Source of the DNA: Xanthomonas cissicola
GTDB lineage: Bacteria > Pseudomonadota > Gammaproteobacteria > Xanthomonadales > Xanthomonadaceae
Reading direction: 5' to 3'
Assembly (NCBI RefSeq): GCF_008801575.1
Contig: NZ_VZPL01000026.1
Coordinates: forward strand, 1-64,000
Length of the DNA: 64,000 bases
Below, piece after piece: positions 36,146 to 44,682 of this stretch (position 1 is the stretch's first letter; every line of letters begins with the position of its first letter). The position numbers were made by a program, and so were the translations under genes. The notes beneath the pieces are model-generated. The model was not told the DNA's origin. It was given only the letters and a program-made list of their open reading frames with translations, and did not search any database.

Positions 36146-36562
36146 GGGCGACTCGCCAAACGGCTGCGCTTGCCGCAAGGCGGGCGCGGTCAGTGTGCGG
36201 GATCGCCAGATACCGCTCGCATGCTTGGGCTTCAGGCGCCGGCTACGCCACGTGATAGGGGCTCGCTTTGGTGGTCAGTCGCGCTAAATCGCGGCTGCAC
36301 AGGCATGGTATGCACCTGTGATGCGCCTCAGGCGGGCGCGGCTGCGCGCGCTGGCGTTATTTTGCCTGCCTTCTGCCTTCTGCCTTCTGCCTTCTGCCTT
36401 CTGCCTTCTGCCAGCAGCTGCGCTGCGCAGGACTGGTTGAAACTCGCTGGCCGAACCTGGCAATCGCCGGTCCGCGCCTGACGACACAGGTGCGCTGCGC
36501 CGTCACGCGGGGCGTGCGCAGTGCACGCGCTGCCATCGCCGCTAAGGGCATAATCCGGCGGC
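36146..36562. other. Intergenic region with heptamer repeat before pncB
   Basis: 417 bases without a supported gene between the polysaccharide locus and pncB. It carries the TGCCTTC tract (36367-36408) and no clear terminator. Confidence 0.6.
36367..36408. repeat. TGCCTTC tandem heptamer (6 units)
   Basis: Six perfect 7-base units followed by a partial unit (TGCC). The period is the same as in the GATTCCC tracts but the sequence is different. Its unit number is likely to vary between strains. Confidence 0.92.
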
Positions 36563-37741
36563 ATGATTATCCATTCGCTGCTCGACACCGATCTGTACAA
36601 ATTCACCATGATGCAGGCGGTGCTGCACCAGCACCCGGCAGCGCAGGTGGATTACCGCTTCAAATGCCGCACTCCCGGCGTGGACCTGGCGCAGTTCATC
36701 GATGAGATCTCGCGCGAGATCGATGCGCTGTGCCGGTTGCGGCTGCGCGAGGACGAAGTGGATTACCTGCGCAGCCTGCGCTTCATCAAGCCGGACTTCG
36801 CCGACTTCCTGGCGCTGTTCCATCTGGATCGCAAGTATCTGAGCCTGACCGCATCGGCCACCCATCCGGGCGAGATCGAGCTGACCATCCGCGGGCCGTG
36901 GTTGCACACCATCCTGTTCGAGGTGCCGCTGCTGGCGATCATCAACGAGGTCTGGTTCCGCAATACCTCCGAGCCGGATTTCGAAGAGGGCCGCAGCCGC
37001 CTGCGCGAAAAGGTAGCCAGCCTGCGCAGCATGCCGGCCGGCTGCAAAATCGCCGATTACGGCACCCGGCGGCGCTACTCGCGGCAATGGCATGGCGAGT
37101 TGCTGCCGCTGCTGCGCGATGGCCTGGGCGAGCAGTTGGTCGGCACCAGCAACGTGTACTTCGCCAAGCAGTACGGGCTGACCCCGCTGGGAACCATGGC
37201 GCACGAGTATCTGCAGGCGTTCCAGGCGTTGGGGCCGCGGCTGCGCGATTCGCAGGTGGCGGCGCTGGAATCGTGGGCGCGCGAATACCGTGGCGATCTG
37301 GGTATCGCGTTGTCGGACGTGGTCGGGCTGGATGCGTTCCTGCGCGATTTCGATCTGTATTTCTGCAAGTTGTTCGATGGCATGCGCCACGATTCGGGCG
37401 ACCCGTTCGAATGGGGCGAGCGCGTCATCGCGCATCTGGAAGCGCACCGCGTCGATCCCCGGACCAAGGTGCTGGTATTCAGCGACGGCCTCAATATCGA
37501 CAAGGTGATGCGGCTGTACCAGCACTTCCACACGCGCTGCCGGCTGGCCTTCGGGGTGGGCACCAGCCTCACCAACGATCTGGGGCCGACGCCGCTGCAG
37601 ATCGTGATCAAGATGGTCCGCTGCAATGGCCAGCCGGTGGCCAAGCTCAGCGACTCGCCCGGCAAGAGCATGTGCGAGGACATCGGGTATCTGCGCTATC
37701 TGCGCGACGTGTTCGGGTTGCCGCCGATGGCAGAGACATGA
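36563..37741 (+). CDS. pncB: Nicotinate phosphoribosyltransferase
   Basis: 392 aa, ATG 36563. It converts nicotinate and PRPP (with ATP) to nicotinate mononucleotide in the NAD salvage pathway. The start [19 protein letters not shown] is the family's signature, and [21 protein letters not shown] and RHDSGDP (around residue 276) follow, ending with the KLSDSPGK motif. The length is standard. It stands alone between the two polysaccharide loci. Together with the PnuC-type gene 11 kb away it could indicate nicotinamide-compound salvage, but they are not linked as an operon. Confidence 0.97.
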   Translation: MIIHSLLDTDLYKFTMMQAVLHQHPAAQVDYRFKCRTPGVDLAQFIDEISREIDALCRLRLREDEVDYLRSLRFIKPDFADFLALFHLDRKYLSLTASATHPGEIELTIRGPWLHTILFEVPLLAIINEVWFRNTSEPDFEEGRSRLREKVASLRSMPAGCKIADYGTRRRYSRQWHGELLPLLRDGLGEQLVGTSNVYFAKQYGLTPLGTMAHEYLQAFQALGPRLRDSQVAALESWAREYRGDLGIALSDVVGLDAFLRDFDLYFCKLFDGMRHDSGDPFEWGERVIAHLEAHRVDPRTKVLVFSDGLNIDKVMRLYQHFHTRCRLAFGVGTSLTNDLGPTPLQIVIKMVRCNGQPVAKLSDSPGKSMCEDIGYLRYLRDVFGLPPMAET

Positions 37742-37874
37742 TCGATCGGGGCGACACCGCAGAAGAGTGACTGCAGGGTGACCACCCGCTCAGTAAATTC
37801 CCTACACACTGTCGGGGAATGCCGGAAAAAGTGAGACGCATCTCTCGATTCGGGGGTGGCGGCCGTTAACATCA

Positions 37875-37913
37875 TCACACGTGCATCACATCGGGTGCAT
37901 GCGTCGCATGTGA
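37875..37913. promoter_or_regulatory. Crp/Clp-like half-sites upstream of the cellulose operon
   Basis: TCACAC (37875-37880), TCACAT (37886-37891) and ATGTGA (37908-37913) lie 29-67 bases before bcsD. TCACAT and ATGTGA form an inverted repeat with a 16-base centre, longer than the 6-base spacing of a standard Crp site. A regulatory role is plausible but unproven. Confidence 0.35.
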
Positions 37914-37941
37914 CGGCCCTTTTCCTTGCGAAGTCTGTTGA

Positions 37942-38397
37942 ATGAGCGCACTCGACCCGCTGCCGCTATACCGCACGCGCAGTTGCTCCCGGCAATGGCT
38001 GGGGTTTGTGCGCGCGATGGCCGAGGAGTTCGGCGCCGAATTGTCCGAGGACGATCTGGCCCTGTTGATGGCGCGAATCGGCCGCCGTTTCGCACGCGAA
38101 CAGCGGCTGGCGCCTTGCGCCACGCTGGATGACGCGCAGCACGCGGCCAATGCGGTGTGGGGCCGCTGCGATTGGGGCCAGTGCGCGTTGGAGGAGTACA
38201 CCGACCATGTGCAGATCCGGCACGCGGGGGCGCCGTTGAGCGTCGCGCTGAATGGCGCCGCGTGGAGCGATGGGTTCCTGCAGGGGGTGTACGAGGGGTG
38301 GTTTCAGCAACTGGGGATGCTGGCAGGCCTGGCGGTGCAGAGCGTGCCGAGCGACACCGTCGATCTGCGCCGCCTGGTGTTGGCGCGCACGGCATGA
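37942..38397 (+). CDS. bcsD: Cellulose synthase accessory protein BcsD
   Basis: 151 aa, ATG 37942. It follows the BcsD pattern along its length: an N-terminal helix ending ALLMARIGRRFA, a Pro-Cys-x-Thr stretch, the VWGRCDWGQCALEEYTDHVQ region with IRHAGAPLS, and the C-terminal helix WSDGFLQGVYEGWFQQLGM. BcsD forms a periplasmic octameric ring that organises glucan chains in Komagataeibacter. Its presence makes this a type I-like cellulose operon. First gene of the bcs cluster, 28 bases ahead of the next. Confidence 0.8.
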   Translation: MSALDPLPLYRTRSCSRQWLGFVRAMAEEFGAELSEDDLALLMARIGRRFAREQRLAPCATLDDAQHAANAVWGRCDWGQCALEEYTDHVQIRHAGAPLSVALNGAAWSDGFLQGVYEGWFQQLGMLAGLAVQSVPSDTVDLRRLVLARTA

Positions 38398-38425
38398 GCA
38401 TGTCTGATCGGGCAAGGAGAGTGTG

Positions 38426-38902
38426 ATGACAGCGAAGAAGGGCAAGGACGCAATCCAACATGACGATGTGTCGGGCCTGTTCGCGCGTCTGGGGACGCCG
38501 GCGAGCCAGGGGTACCACGATTTCGCCTACACCCAGCTGTCGCCGCGCACCTGCGGCCTGACGCAGGCCCATGCGCCGGCAGCGGTCGAACCGATCACCG
38601 TTGCGCCCGATGCCGTGCAGCCGCCGGTGGGGGGGGCAGCGCCGACGCCGAGCTTGGGCATGCCGGCCACCGTCCCGGTGCCAGAGCATGCCTTGCAACC
38701 CGTCGTGACCGCAGCAGATCAGGTGCCGGATGCGCTCGCCCCGCTGCGCAAGTTGCGTCAGCTCGACGAACCGGCGCCGCGCGGCGTGCAGCCGGCCGAT
38801 CGGCCCGCGCAGATGCCATTGGAGCGCTTGTTCCAGCGCCTGTTGCAGGCCGATGCGCGCAGCTGCGCGCAAAGCCCGCTCAAGCGCCTGCGTTCGCGTT
38901 GA
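38426..38902 (+). CDS. Proline-rich cellulose-operon protein (BcsO/BcsP-like)
   Basis: 158 aa, ATG 38426 with AAGGAG 6 bases upstream. A short N-terminal element (DDVSGLFARLGTPASQGYHD) and a C-terminal amphipathic element (PLERLFQRLLQAD) flank a Pro/Ala/Val-rich, probably disordered middle. Small proteins of this build between bcsD and bcsA are called BcsO or BcsP in other proteobacteria and are thought to help organise the synthase complex. I cannot choose between the two names. No signal peptide, so it should be cytoplasmic. Confidence 0.65.
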   Translation: MTAKKGKDAIQHDDVSGLFARLGTPASQGYHDFAYTQLSPRTCGLTQAHAPAAVEPITVAPDAVQPPVGGAAPTPSLGMPATVPVPEHALQPVVTAADQVPDALAPLRKLRQLDEPAPRGVQPADRPAQMPLERLFQRLLQADARSCAQSPLKRLRSR

Positions 38903-38987
38903 CCTGTTGCCCATTGTTCCCCGCCGCAGGCGCCCCATGCGCTTGCCGCTTGTTGTGCCGCACGCCGCCATGCCTGAAGGACGATTG

Positions 38988-41132
38988 ATGACCGCTGCCA
39001 GCCGCCGTTCCGCATCACCTTTGCCCACGCTGGCGACCTGGGCGCTGTGGTTGCTGGGTGCGTTGCTGCTGGTGTTCGTGGTGGCCGTGCCGATGGATGT
39101 GACGCAGCAGCTGGTGTTTTCCGGCGTGTTGTTCGCGGTGGCATTGGCGGTGCGCAACCGCGGCGGGCGGGTGGTCATCCTGATGATGATGGGGATGTCG
39201 CTGGCGGTGTCGTGCCGCTACATCTGGTGGCGCATGACCCAGACCATGGGCGTGGGCAGCGCGGTGGATTTCATCCTCGGCCTGGGCCTGCTTGGCGCCG
39301 AGCTGTATGCCTTCGTGATCCTGGTGCTGGGCTATTTCCAGGTGCTGTGGCCGCTCAACCGCAAGCCGGTGCCGCTGCCGGCCGACCAGCGCCTGTGGCC
39401 CAGCGTGGACGTGTTCATCCCGACCTACAACGAGCCGCTGTCGGTGGTGCGCACCACCGTGCTGGCGGCCAGCGTGATCGATTGGCCGGCCGGCAAGATC
39501 ACCATCCATTTGCTGGACGACGGCCGTCGCGACGAGTTTCGCGCGTTCTGCGCCGAGGTCGGCATCAACTACGTCACCCGCACCAATAACGCGCATGCCA
39601 AGGCCGGCAACATCAATGCCGCGTTGAAGAAGTGCAGCGGCGATTATGTGGCCATCTTCGATTGCGACCACATTCCCACCCGCAGTTTTCTGCAGGTGGC
39701 GATGGGCTGGTTCCTGCACGACACCAAGCTGGCACTGGTGCAGATGCCGCACTATTTCTTTTCGCCGGACCCGTTCGAACGCAACCTGGACACGCATGGC
39801 AAGGTGCCCAACGAAGGCGAGTTGTTCTACGGCCTGCTGCAGGATGGCAACGACCAGTGGAATGCCACGTTCTTCTGTGGTTCGTGTGCGGTCATCAAGC
39901 GCACCGCGCTGGAAGAAGTGGGCGGCGTGGCGGTGGAAACGGTCACCGAAGATGCGCACACCGCGCTCAAGCTGCAGCGCCGCGGTTACCGCACCGCCTA
40001 CCTGGCCGTGCCGCAGGCCGCGGGCCTGGCCACCGAAAGCCTGTCCGGCCACGTGGCGCAGCGCATCCGCTGGGCGCGCGGCATGGCGCAGATCGCACGC
40101 ATCGACAACCCCTTGCTGGGTCGCGGGCTCAAACTGTCGCAGCGGCTGTGCTACCTCAACGCGATGCTGCACTTCTTCTACGGCGTGCCGCGCATCATCT
40201 ATCTCACTGCGCCGCTGGCCTATCTGTTCTTCGGCGCGCACGTGATCCAGGCGTCGGCGTTGATGATCCTGGCCTACGCCTTGCCGCATATTTTGCAGGC
40301 CAACCTGACCAACCTGCGCGTGCAGAGCCGCTTCCGCCATCTGCTGTGGAACGAGGTCTACGAAACCACGCTGGCCTGGTACATCTTCCGTCCCACGCTG
40401 GTGGCCTTGCTCAATCCCAAACTCGGCAAGTTCAACGTCACGCCCAAGGGGGGGCTGGTGGCGCGCAGCTATTTCGACGCGCAGATCGCCAAACCCTATC
40501 TGTTCCTGTTGTTGCTCAACGTGGTGGGCGTGGTGGCCGGTGTGCTGCGGCTGATCTATGTGGGTGGCAGCGGCGAGCAGCAGACCATCTGGTTCAACCT
40601 GGCCTGGACGCTCTACAACATGGTGCTGCTGGGCGCCACGATTGCCACCGCCAGCGAAACGCGCCAGGTGCGCAGCGCCCACCGTGTGCCGCTGGATGTG
40701 CCGGTCACCCTGTATCTGCCCGATGGCGATGTGCTGCCGAGTCGCTCGGTGAATTTTTCCACGGGCGGCATGGCGATCATGCTCGCGCAGCCGCAGCCGA
40801 TCGAGCCTGGCTTGCCGGTGCAGATCGGCCTGAGCCATCGCGGCGTGGAGCAGACCTTGCCGGCGGTGGTGCGCCAGGATCGCGATGGACAGGTCAGCAT
40901 CCAGTTCACGCAGATGTCGATGGAACAGGAGCGCTGGCTGGTGGCGTCGACCTTCGCGCGCGCCGACATCTGGCTGTCGCAGTGGGGCCAGCACGACCGC
41001 GATGCGTTCTGGCGCTCGATGGGGCAGGTGTTGGAAGCCAGTGCACGCGGATTCGGGCGACTGGGCGGGCATATCGTGGACAGCGCGCGGCAGGGCTTTC
41101 GTCCGAGGCGCGCGGTGGATCTGGAGTCGTGA
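38988..41132 (+). CDS. bcsA: Cellulose synthase catalytic subunit BcsA with PilZ domain
   Basis: 714 aa. ATG 38988 is set by AAGGA 6 bases upstream; upstream in-frame ATGs lack a site. It polymerises UDP-glucose into beta-1,4-glucan and threads it through the inner membrane. Four N-terminal helices are followed by the GT2 domain: Asp141 (VDVFIPTYNEP), DD 177-178, DCD 225-227, FFCGS, TED 320-322 and QRIRW 358-362. Further helices precede a C-terminal PilZ domain with RxxxR (Arg562, Arg566) and NFSTGG (589-594), the c-di-GMP site that releases the gating loop. The length is shorter than E. coli BcsA mainly at the N-terminus. All catalytic residues are present. Confidence 0.97.
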   Translation: MTAASRRSASPLPTLATWALWLLGALLLVFVVAVPMDVTQQLVFSGVLFAVALAVRNRGGRVVILMMMGMSLAVSCRYIWWRMTQTMGVGSAVDFILGLGLLGAELYAFVILVLGYFQVLWPLNRKPVPLPADQRLWPSVDVFIPTYNEPLSVVRTTVLAASVIDWPAGKITIHLLDDGRRDEFRAFCAEVGINYVTRTNNAHAKAGNINAALKKCSGDYVAIFDCDHIPTRSFLQVAMGWFLHDTKLALVQMPHYFFSPDPFERNLDTHGKVPNEGELFYGLLQDGNDQWNATFFCGSCAVIKRTALEEVGGVAVETVTEDAHTALKLQRRGYRTAYLAVPQAAGLATESLSGHVAQRIRWARGMAQIARIDNPLLGRGLKLSQRLCYLNAMLHFFYGVPRIIYLTAPLAYLFFGAHVIQASALMILAYALPHILQANLTNLRVQSRFRHLLWNEVYETTLAWYIFRPTLVALLNPKLGKFNVTPKGGLVARSYFDAQIAKPYLFLLLLNVVGVVAGVLRLIYVGGSGEQQTIWFNLAWTLYNMVLLGATIATASETRQVRSAHRVPLDVPVTLYLPDGDVLPSRSVNFSTGGMAIMLAQPQPIEPGLPVQIGLSHRGVEQTLPAVVRQDRDGQVSIQFTQMSMEQERWLVASTFARADIWLSQWGQHDRDAFWRSMGQVLEASARGFGRLGGHIVDSARQGFRPRRAVDLES

Positions 41133-41137
41133 GTGTG

Positions 41138-43504
41138 ATGCGTGGTGTTTCTGTTTGCTTTACCGGGACGCAGCTGATGCGGATGTTCCCGGCTGTGTTG
41201 AGCTGTGCGTTGACCTTGCTGGCAGGCCTGGCGCATGCGCAACAGCCCATGCCTGCAACGCCATCTGCGCAGGCAGGCAGCCAGATGCAGGCAGCCACGC
41301 CATCGCAGGTGCCCGTCGCCTTCGCAGCGGCGCCGTTGCCAGGCGGCAGCACGCGTGCGGCAACGCTGCGCGAACTGGGTATCGACTACGAAATCACCTT
41401 GCGCGGGGTGCAGGGCAGCGCCGGCCTGCCCTTCAGCGTGCGCAGCGACGAGATCGTCACCGCGGCCACGTTGAATCTCAAATACAGCTACTCGCCCTCG
41501 CTGTTGCCCGACCTGTCGCATCTCAAGGTCACCATCAACGGCGTCACCGTGGCCACGCTGCCCACCGACAAGGCCAACGCCGGCAAGTTGCTCTCGGCCG
41601 ATCTGCCGATCGATCCGCGCCTGGTCACCGATTACAACCAGCTCAATCTGCAGTTGATCGGCCACTACACGCGCGATTGCGAAGACCCCGACCACAGCAG
41701 TCTGTGGGCGAATGTGGATGCGGCCACCAGCCTGTCGCTGACCACCACGCCGCTGGCCTTGGCCAACAACCTGGCGTTGCTGCCGGTGCCGTTCTTCGAT
41801 GTGCGCGACACGCGCCGGCTGGAATTGCCGTTCTATTTCCCGCAGCGCCCGGACACCGCCACGTTGCAGGCGGCCGGCACGGTGGCCTCGTGGTTCGGTA
41901 GCCTGGCCGGCTACCGGGGCGCGGTGTTCCCGGCATCCACCGAGGCCTTGCCGGCGTCCGGGAACGCGGTCGTCTTCGCGACGCCCGGCACCTTGCCAGC
42001 GCAATTTGCGACCGCCGACAGCGGCGTGGCCGACATCCGCGGCCCCACCGTGGCCGTGCTGCCCAACCCCAACGATCGCAACGGCAAGCTGCTGCTGGTG
42101 CTCGGCCGCAACAGCGGAGACCTGCAGCGTGCCGCCACCGCGCTGGCCTTGCGTGCGCCGTTGACCGGCGCAGTGGCCCGCATCGGCGACATCAGCGCGC
42201 CTGCGCCGCGGCGGCCTTACGACGCGCCCAACTGGGTGTCGAGCGAGCGTCCGGTACGCTTCGGCGATCTGGTCACCCAGCCCAGCCAGCTCAACGTCAC
42301 CGGCTATCATCCCGACCTGATCCGGATAGGCCTGCAGCTGCCGCCGGACCTGTTCGTGTGGAAACGCGACGGCATCCCGGTTGCGTTGAACTACCGCTAC
42401 ACGCTGCCGGAGCAGGAAAACAAATCCGCGCTCAACGTCAGCATCAACGAATCGTTCGTGACCACGCTGCCGCTGACCGGTCGCCCGTTCGCTCAATCCA
42501 CGCCGATGCGCTGGTGGAACAGCCTGGGGACGCGCGGCAGCATGCCGGTGCATCAGGACCTGACACTGCCGGTGGGCGCGTTTTCGGCCAACAGCCAGCT
42601 GCGCTTCCATTTCTTCTTCGATCGCCCGCAAGGCGAAGCGTGCAAGAACACCTTCCCGGATGTGTCGGGTGCCATCGATGCCGATTCCACCATCGACCTG
42701 AGCGGCTTCCACCACTACATGGCGATGCCCAACCTGGCGGCGTTCGCCAATGCCGGCTATCCGTTCACGCGCCTGGCGGACCTGTCCGAATCCACCATCG
42801 TGCTGCCCGACAATCCCGGCGATCAGGACCTGAGCAACGTGCTGACCCTGCTCGGGCATTTCGGTGCTTCCACCGGTTACCCGGCGCTGCATGCGCAGAT
42901 CATTGGCGCCGGCGCGGTGCAGCAGCATGCCGGCCGCGATCTGTTGCTGCTCGGTAGCGCCGAATCGCAACCGTTGTTCAAGCAATGGCGCGCGCATCTG
43001 CCGATCGGTCAGGACGGACAGGCGACCCGCTTTGCGCTGACCGACTGGCTGTTCGAACGACTGCCGCGATTTTTATCCTTCGATGCGCGCCGCACCGACC
43101 TGCCCACCACCGCCGAGATCGCCCTGGAGCCGCAGCCGGACGACGTACTGCTGATGGGCTTCGAATCGCCGCTGAAATCCGGCCGCAGCGTGGTCGCCTT
43201 CCAGACCGAAGACCCGGCCAACATGAGCCGCCTGTTCGATGCCTGGTTCGATCCGACCCTGCTCAAGGATTTCCAGGGCAGCGTGGTGTTGCTGCAGCAG
43301 AACAACGTCACCAGCCTGGTCGGCAACCAGACCTATTACGTGGGGCACCTGCCGCTGCCGACCTGGCTGCGCTGGTATTTCTCGCACCACCCGGTGTGGC
43401 TGGCCTTCACCGTGGTGCTGCTGGCGCTGTTGCTGGCCTTGGCTGCACGCGTGCTGCTGCGCAGGCACACCGCCGAGCGGCTCAACGACGGTGGCGGCGC
43501 ATGA
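41138..43504 (+). CDS. bcsB: Cellulose synthase periplasmic subunit BcsB
   Basis: 788 aa from ATG 41138, 5 bases after bcsA; ATG 41177 (MRMFPAVLSCALTLLAG…) is an equally good start for the signal peptide. It guides the nascent glucan across the periplasm and its C-terminal helix is needed by BcsA for activity. Alternating carbohydrate-binding and flavodoxin-like domains fill the protein (LRELGIDYEITLRGVQGSAG at the start; NRNGKLLLVLGRNSGDLQRA in the middle). One C-terminal membrane helix (VWLAFTVVLLALLLALAARV) is followed by basic residues. It overlaps bcsZ by ATGA. Confidence 0.96.
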   Translation: MRGVSVCFTGTQLMRMFPAVLSCALTLLAGLAHAQQPMPATPSAQAGSQMQAATPSQVPVAFAAAPLPGGSTRAATLRELGIDYEITLRGVQGSAGLPFSVRSDEIVTAATLNLKYSYSPSLLPDLSHLKVTINGVTVATLPTDKANAGKLLSADLPIDPRLVTDYNQLNLQLIGHYTRDCEDPDHSSLWANVDAATSLSLTTTPLALANNLALLPVPFFDVRDTRRLELPFYFPQRPDTATLQAAGTVASWFGSLAGYRGAVFPASTEALPASGNAVVFATPGTLPAQFATADSGVADIRGPTVAVLPNPNDRNGKLLLVLGRNSGDLQRAATALALRAPLTGAVARIGDISAPAPRRPYDAPNWVSSERPVRFGDLVTQPSQLNVTGYHPDLIRIGLQLPPDLFVWKRDGIPVALNYRYTLPEQENKSALNVSINESFVTTLPLTGRPFAQSTPMRWWNSLGTRGSMPVHQDLTLPVGAFSANSQLRFHFFFDRPQGEACKNTFPDVSGAIDADSTIDLSGFHHYMAMPNLAAFANAGYPFTRLADLSESTIVLPDNPGDQDLSNVLTLLGHFGASTGYPALHAQIIGAGAVQQHAGRDLLLLGSAESQPLFKQWRAHLPIGQDGQATRFALTDWLFERLPRFLSFDARRTDLPTTAEIALEPQPDDVLLMGFESPLKSGRSVVAFQTEDPANMSRLFDAWFDPTLLKDFQGSVVLLQQNNVTSLVGNQTYYVGHLPLPTWLRWYFSHHPVWLAFTVVLLALLLALAARVLLRRHTAERLNDGGGA

Positions 43505-44682
43505 GCGCGCACGCACATACCGGTGGCATGACGCGCCGTCGCCTGCTGCATGCAGGCGCATTGGCGGGCGTGGCCACGCTGCTGCCGGCAGCAGCGCTGG
43601 CGGCGCCCAGCCAGTGCGGGCCGTGGCCGCTGTGGAGCGCCTTCGTCGACAAGCACATCCAGCCCGATGGGCGGGTGGTGGATTTTCTCAATCCCGATCA
43701 ACGCTCCACCTCGGAAGGGCAGTCGTATGCGCTGTTCTTCGCCCTGGTCAACAACGACCAGGTGCTGTTCGACAAGGTGCTGAGCTGGACCCGCCACAAC
43801 CTGTGCGGCGGCCGCCCGGATCTCAACCTGCCGGCATGGCTGTGGGGCCGCGATGGCAGCGGCGCCTGGCGCGTGCTGGACGCCAACACCGCCAGCGATG
43901 GCGAGTTGTGGATTGCCTATGCGCTGCTGGAAGCCGGCAGGTTGTGGAGCCGCCCGGGCTTTCTCAAGGCCGGCCAGCAGATGCTGCAGCTGATCCGCAC
44001 GCAGGAAGTGGCCACGCTGCCCGGGCTGGGCCCGATGCTGCTGCCGGGCCGCACCGGCTTCGTCGACAACGGGCGCTGGACGCTCAATCCCAGCTATCTA
44101 CCCATCCAGGTGCTGCGTCGTTGCGCCAACGCCGACCCCAAGGGCCCATGGGCCGCCATCGCCGCCAACAGCGCGCGCGTGCTGCGCGACAGTGCGCCGG
44201 TGGGGTTTGCCCCGGATTGGACGGTGTGGGACGGCAAGACCTTCAATGCCGATCCCAAGCGCGGCAATGTGGGCAGTTACGACGCCATCCGCGTGTACCT
44301 GTGGGCCGGCATGCTGGACGCTGGCGAGCCGCTGCGCGCGCGGTTGCTGCAGGACCTGTCCGGACCGGCCGACCTGCTCGCCGCGCAGCAGACGCCGGCC
44401 GAAAAGATCGACACCGCGCGCGGTGTGGGCACCGGCGCGCTGCCGGTGGGATTTTCTGCGGCGTTGTTGCCGTACCTGAGCGCGCTGGGCAAGCCCACGC
44501 TGCTCAAGGCGCAGGCGCAGCGGGTGCCCGCCGCCACGCAGCCGGCCGCCGCTGCCTTGCCGTATTTCGAACGCACGCTGGCCCTGTTCGGACAGGGATG
44601 GCTTGAGAACCGCTACCGCTTCGCCGCAGACGGGCGCCTGTTGCCCGCCTGGAGAACCCCTGCATGCGCCGCAACGACCTGA
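43501..44682 (+). CDS. bcsZ: Periplasmic endo-1,4-beta-glucanase BcsZ (GH8)
   Basis: 393 aa, ATG 43501 overlapping the bcsB stop. GH8 cellulase that trims glucan during export. The acid Glu72 lies in RSTSEGQSYALFFAL, DANTASDGELWIAYALLEAG is the GH8 signature, and SYDAIRVYLWAGM holds further substrate-site residues. The N-terminus (MTRRRLLHAGALAGVATLLP, from residue 10) has consecutive arginines and a mild hydrophobic core ending ALA, which looks like a Tat signal rather than a Sec signal. It overlaps bcsC by 19 bases. Confidence 0.95.
   Translation: MSAHAHTGGMTRRRLLHAGALAGVATLLPAAALAAPSQCGPWPLWSAFVDKHIQPDGRVVDFLNPDQRSTSEGQSYALFFALVNNDQVLFDKVLSWTRHNLCGGRPDLNLPAWLWGRDGSGAWRVLDANTASDGELWIAYALLEAGRLWSRPGFLKAGQQMLQLIRTQEVATLPGLGPMLLPGRTGFVDNGRWTLNPSYLPIQVLRRCANADPKGPWAAIAANSARVLRDSAPVGFAPDWTVWDGKTFNADPKRGNVGSYDAIRVYLWAGMLDAGEPLRARLLQDLSGPADLLAAQQTPAEKIDTARGVGTGALPVGFSAALLPYLSALGKPTLLKAQAQRVPAATQPAAAALPYFERTLALFGQGWLENRYRFAADGRLLPAWRTPACAATT

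Noticed and set aside
38730-38987. Upstream extension of BcsA
   Set aside because: The frame is open but overlaps the previous gene out of frame, has no ribosome-binding site, and precedes the normal BcsA N-terminus.
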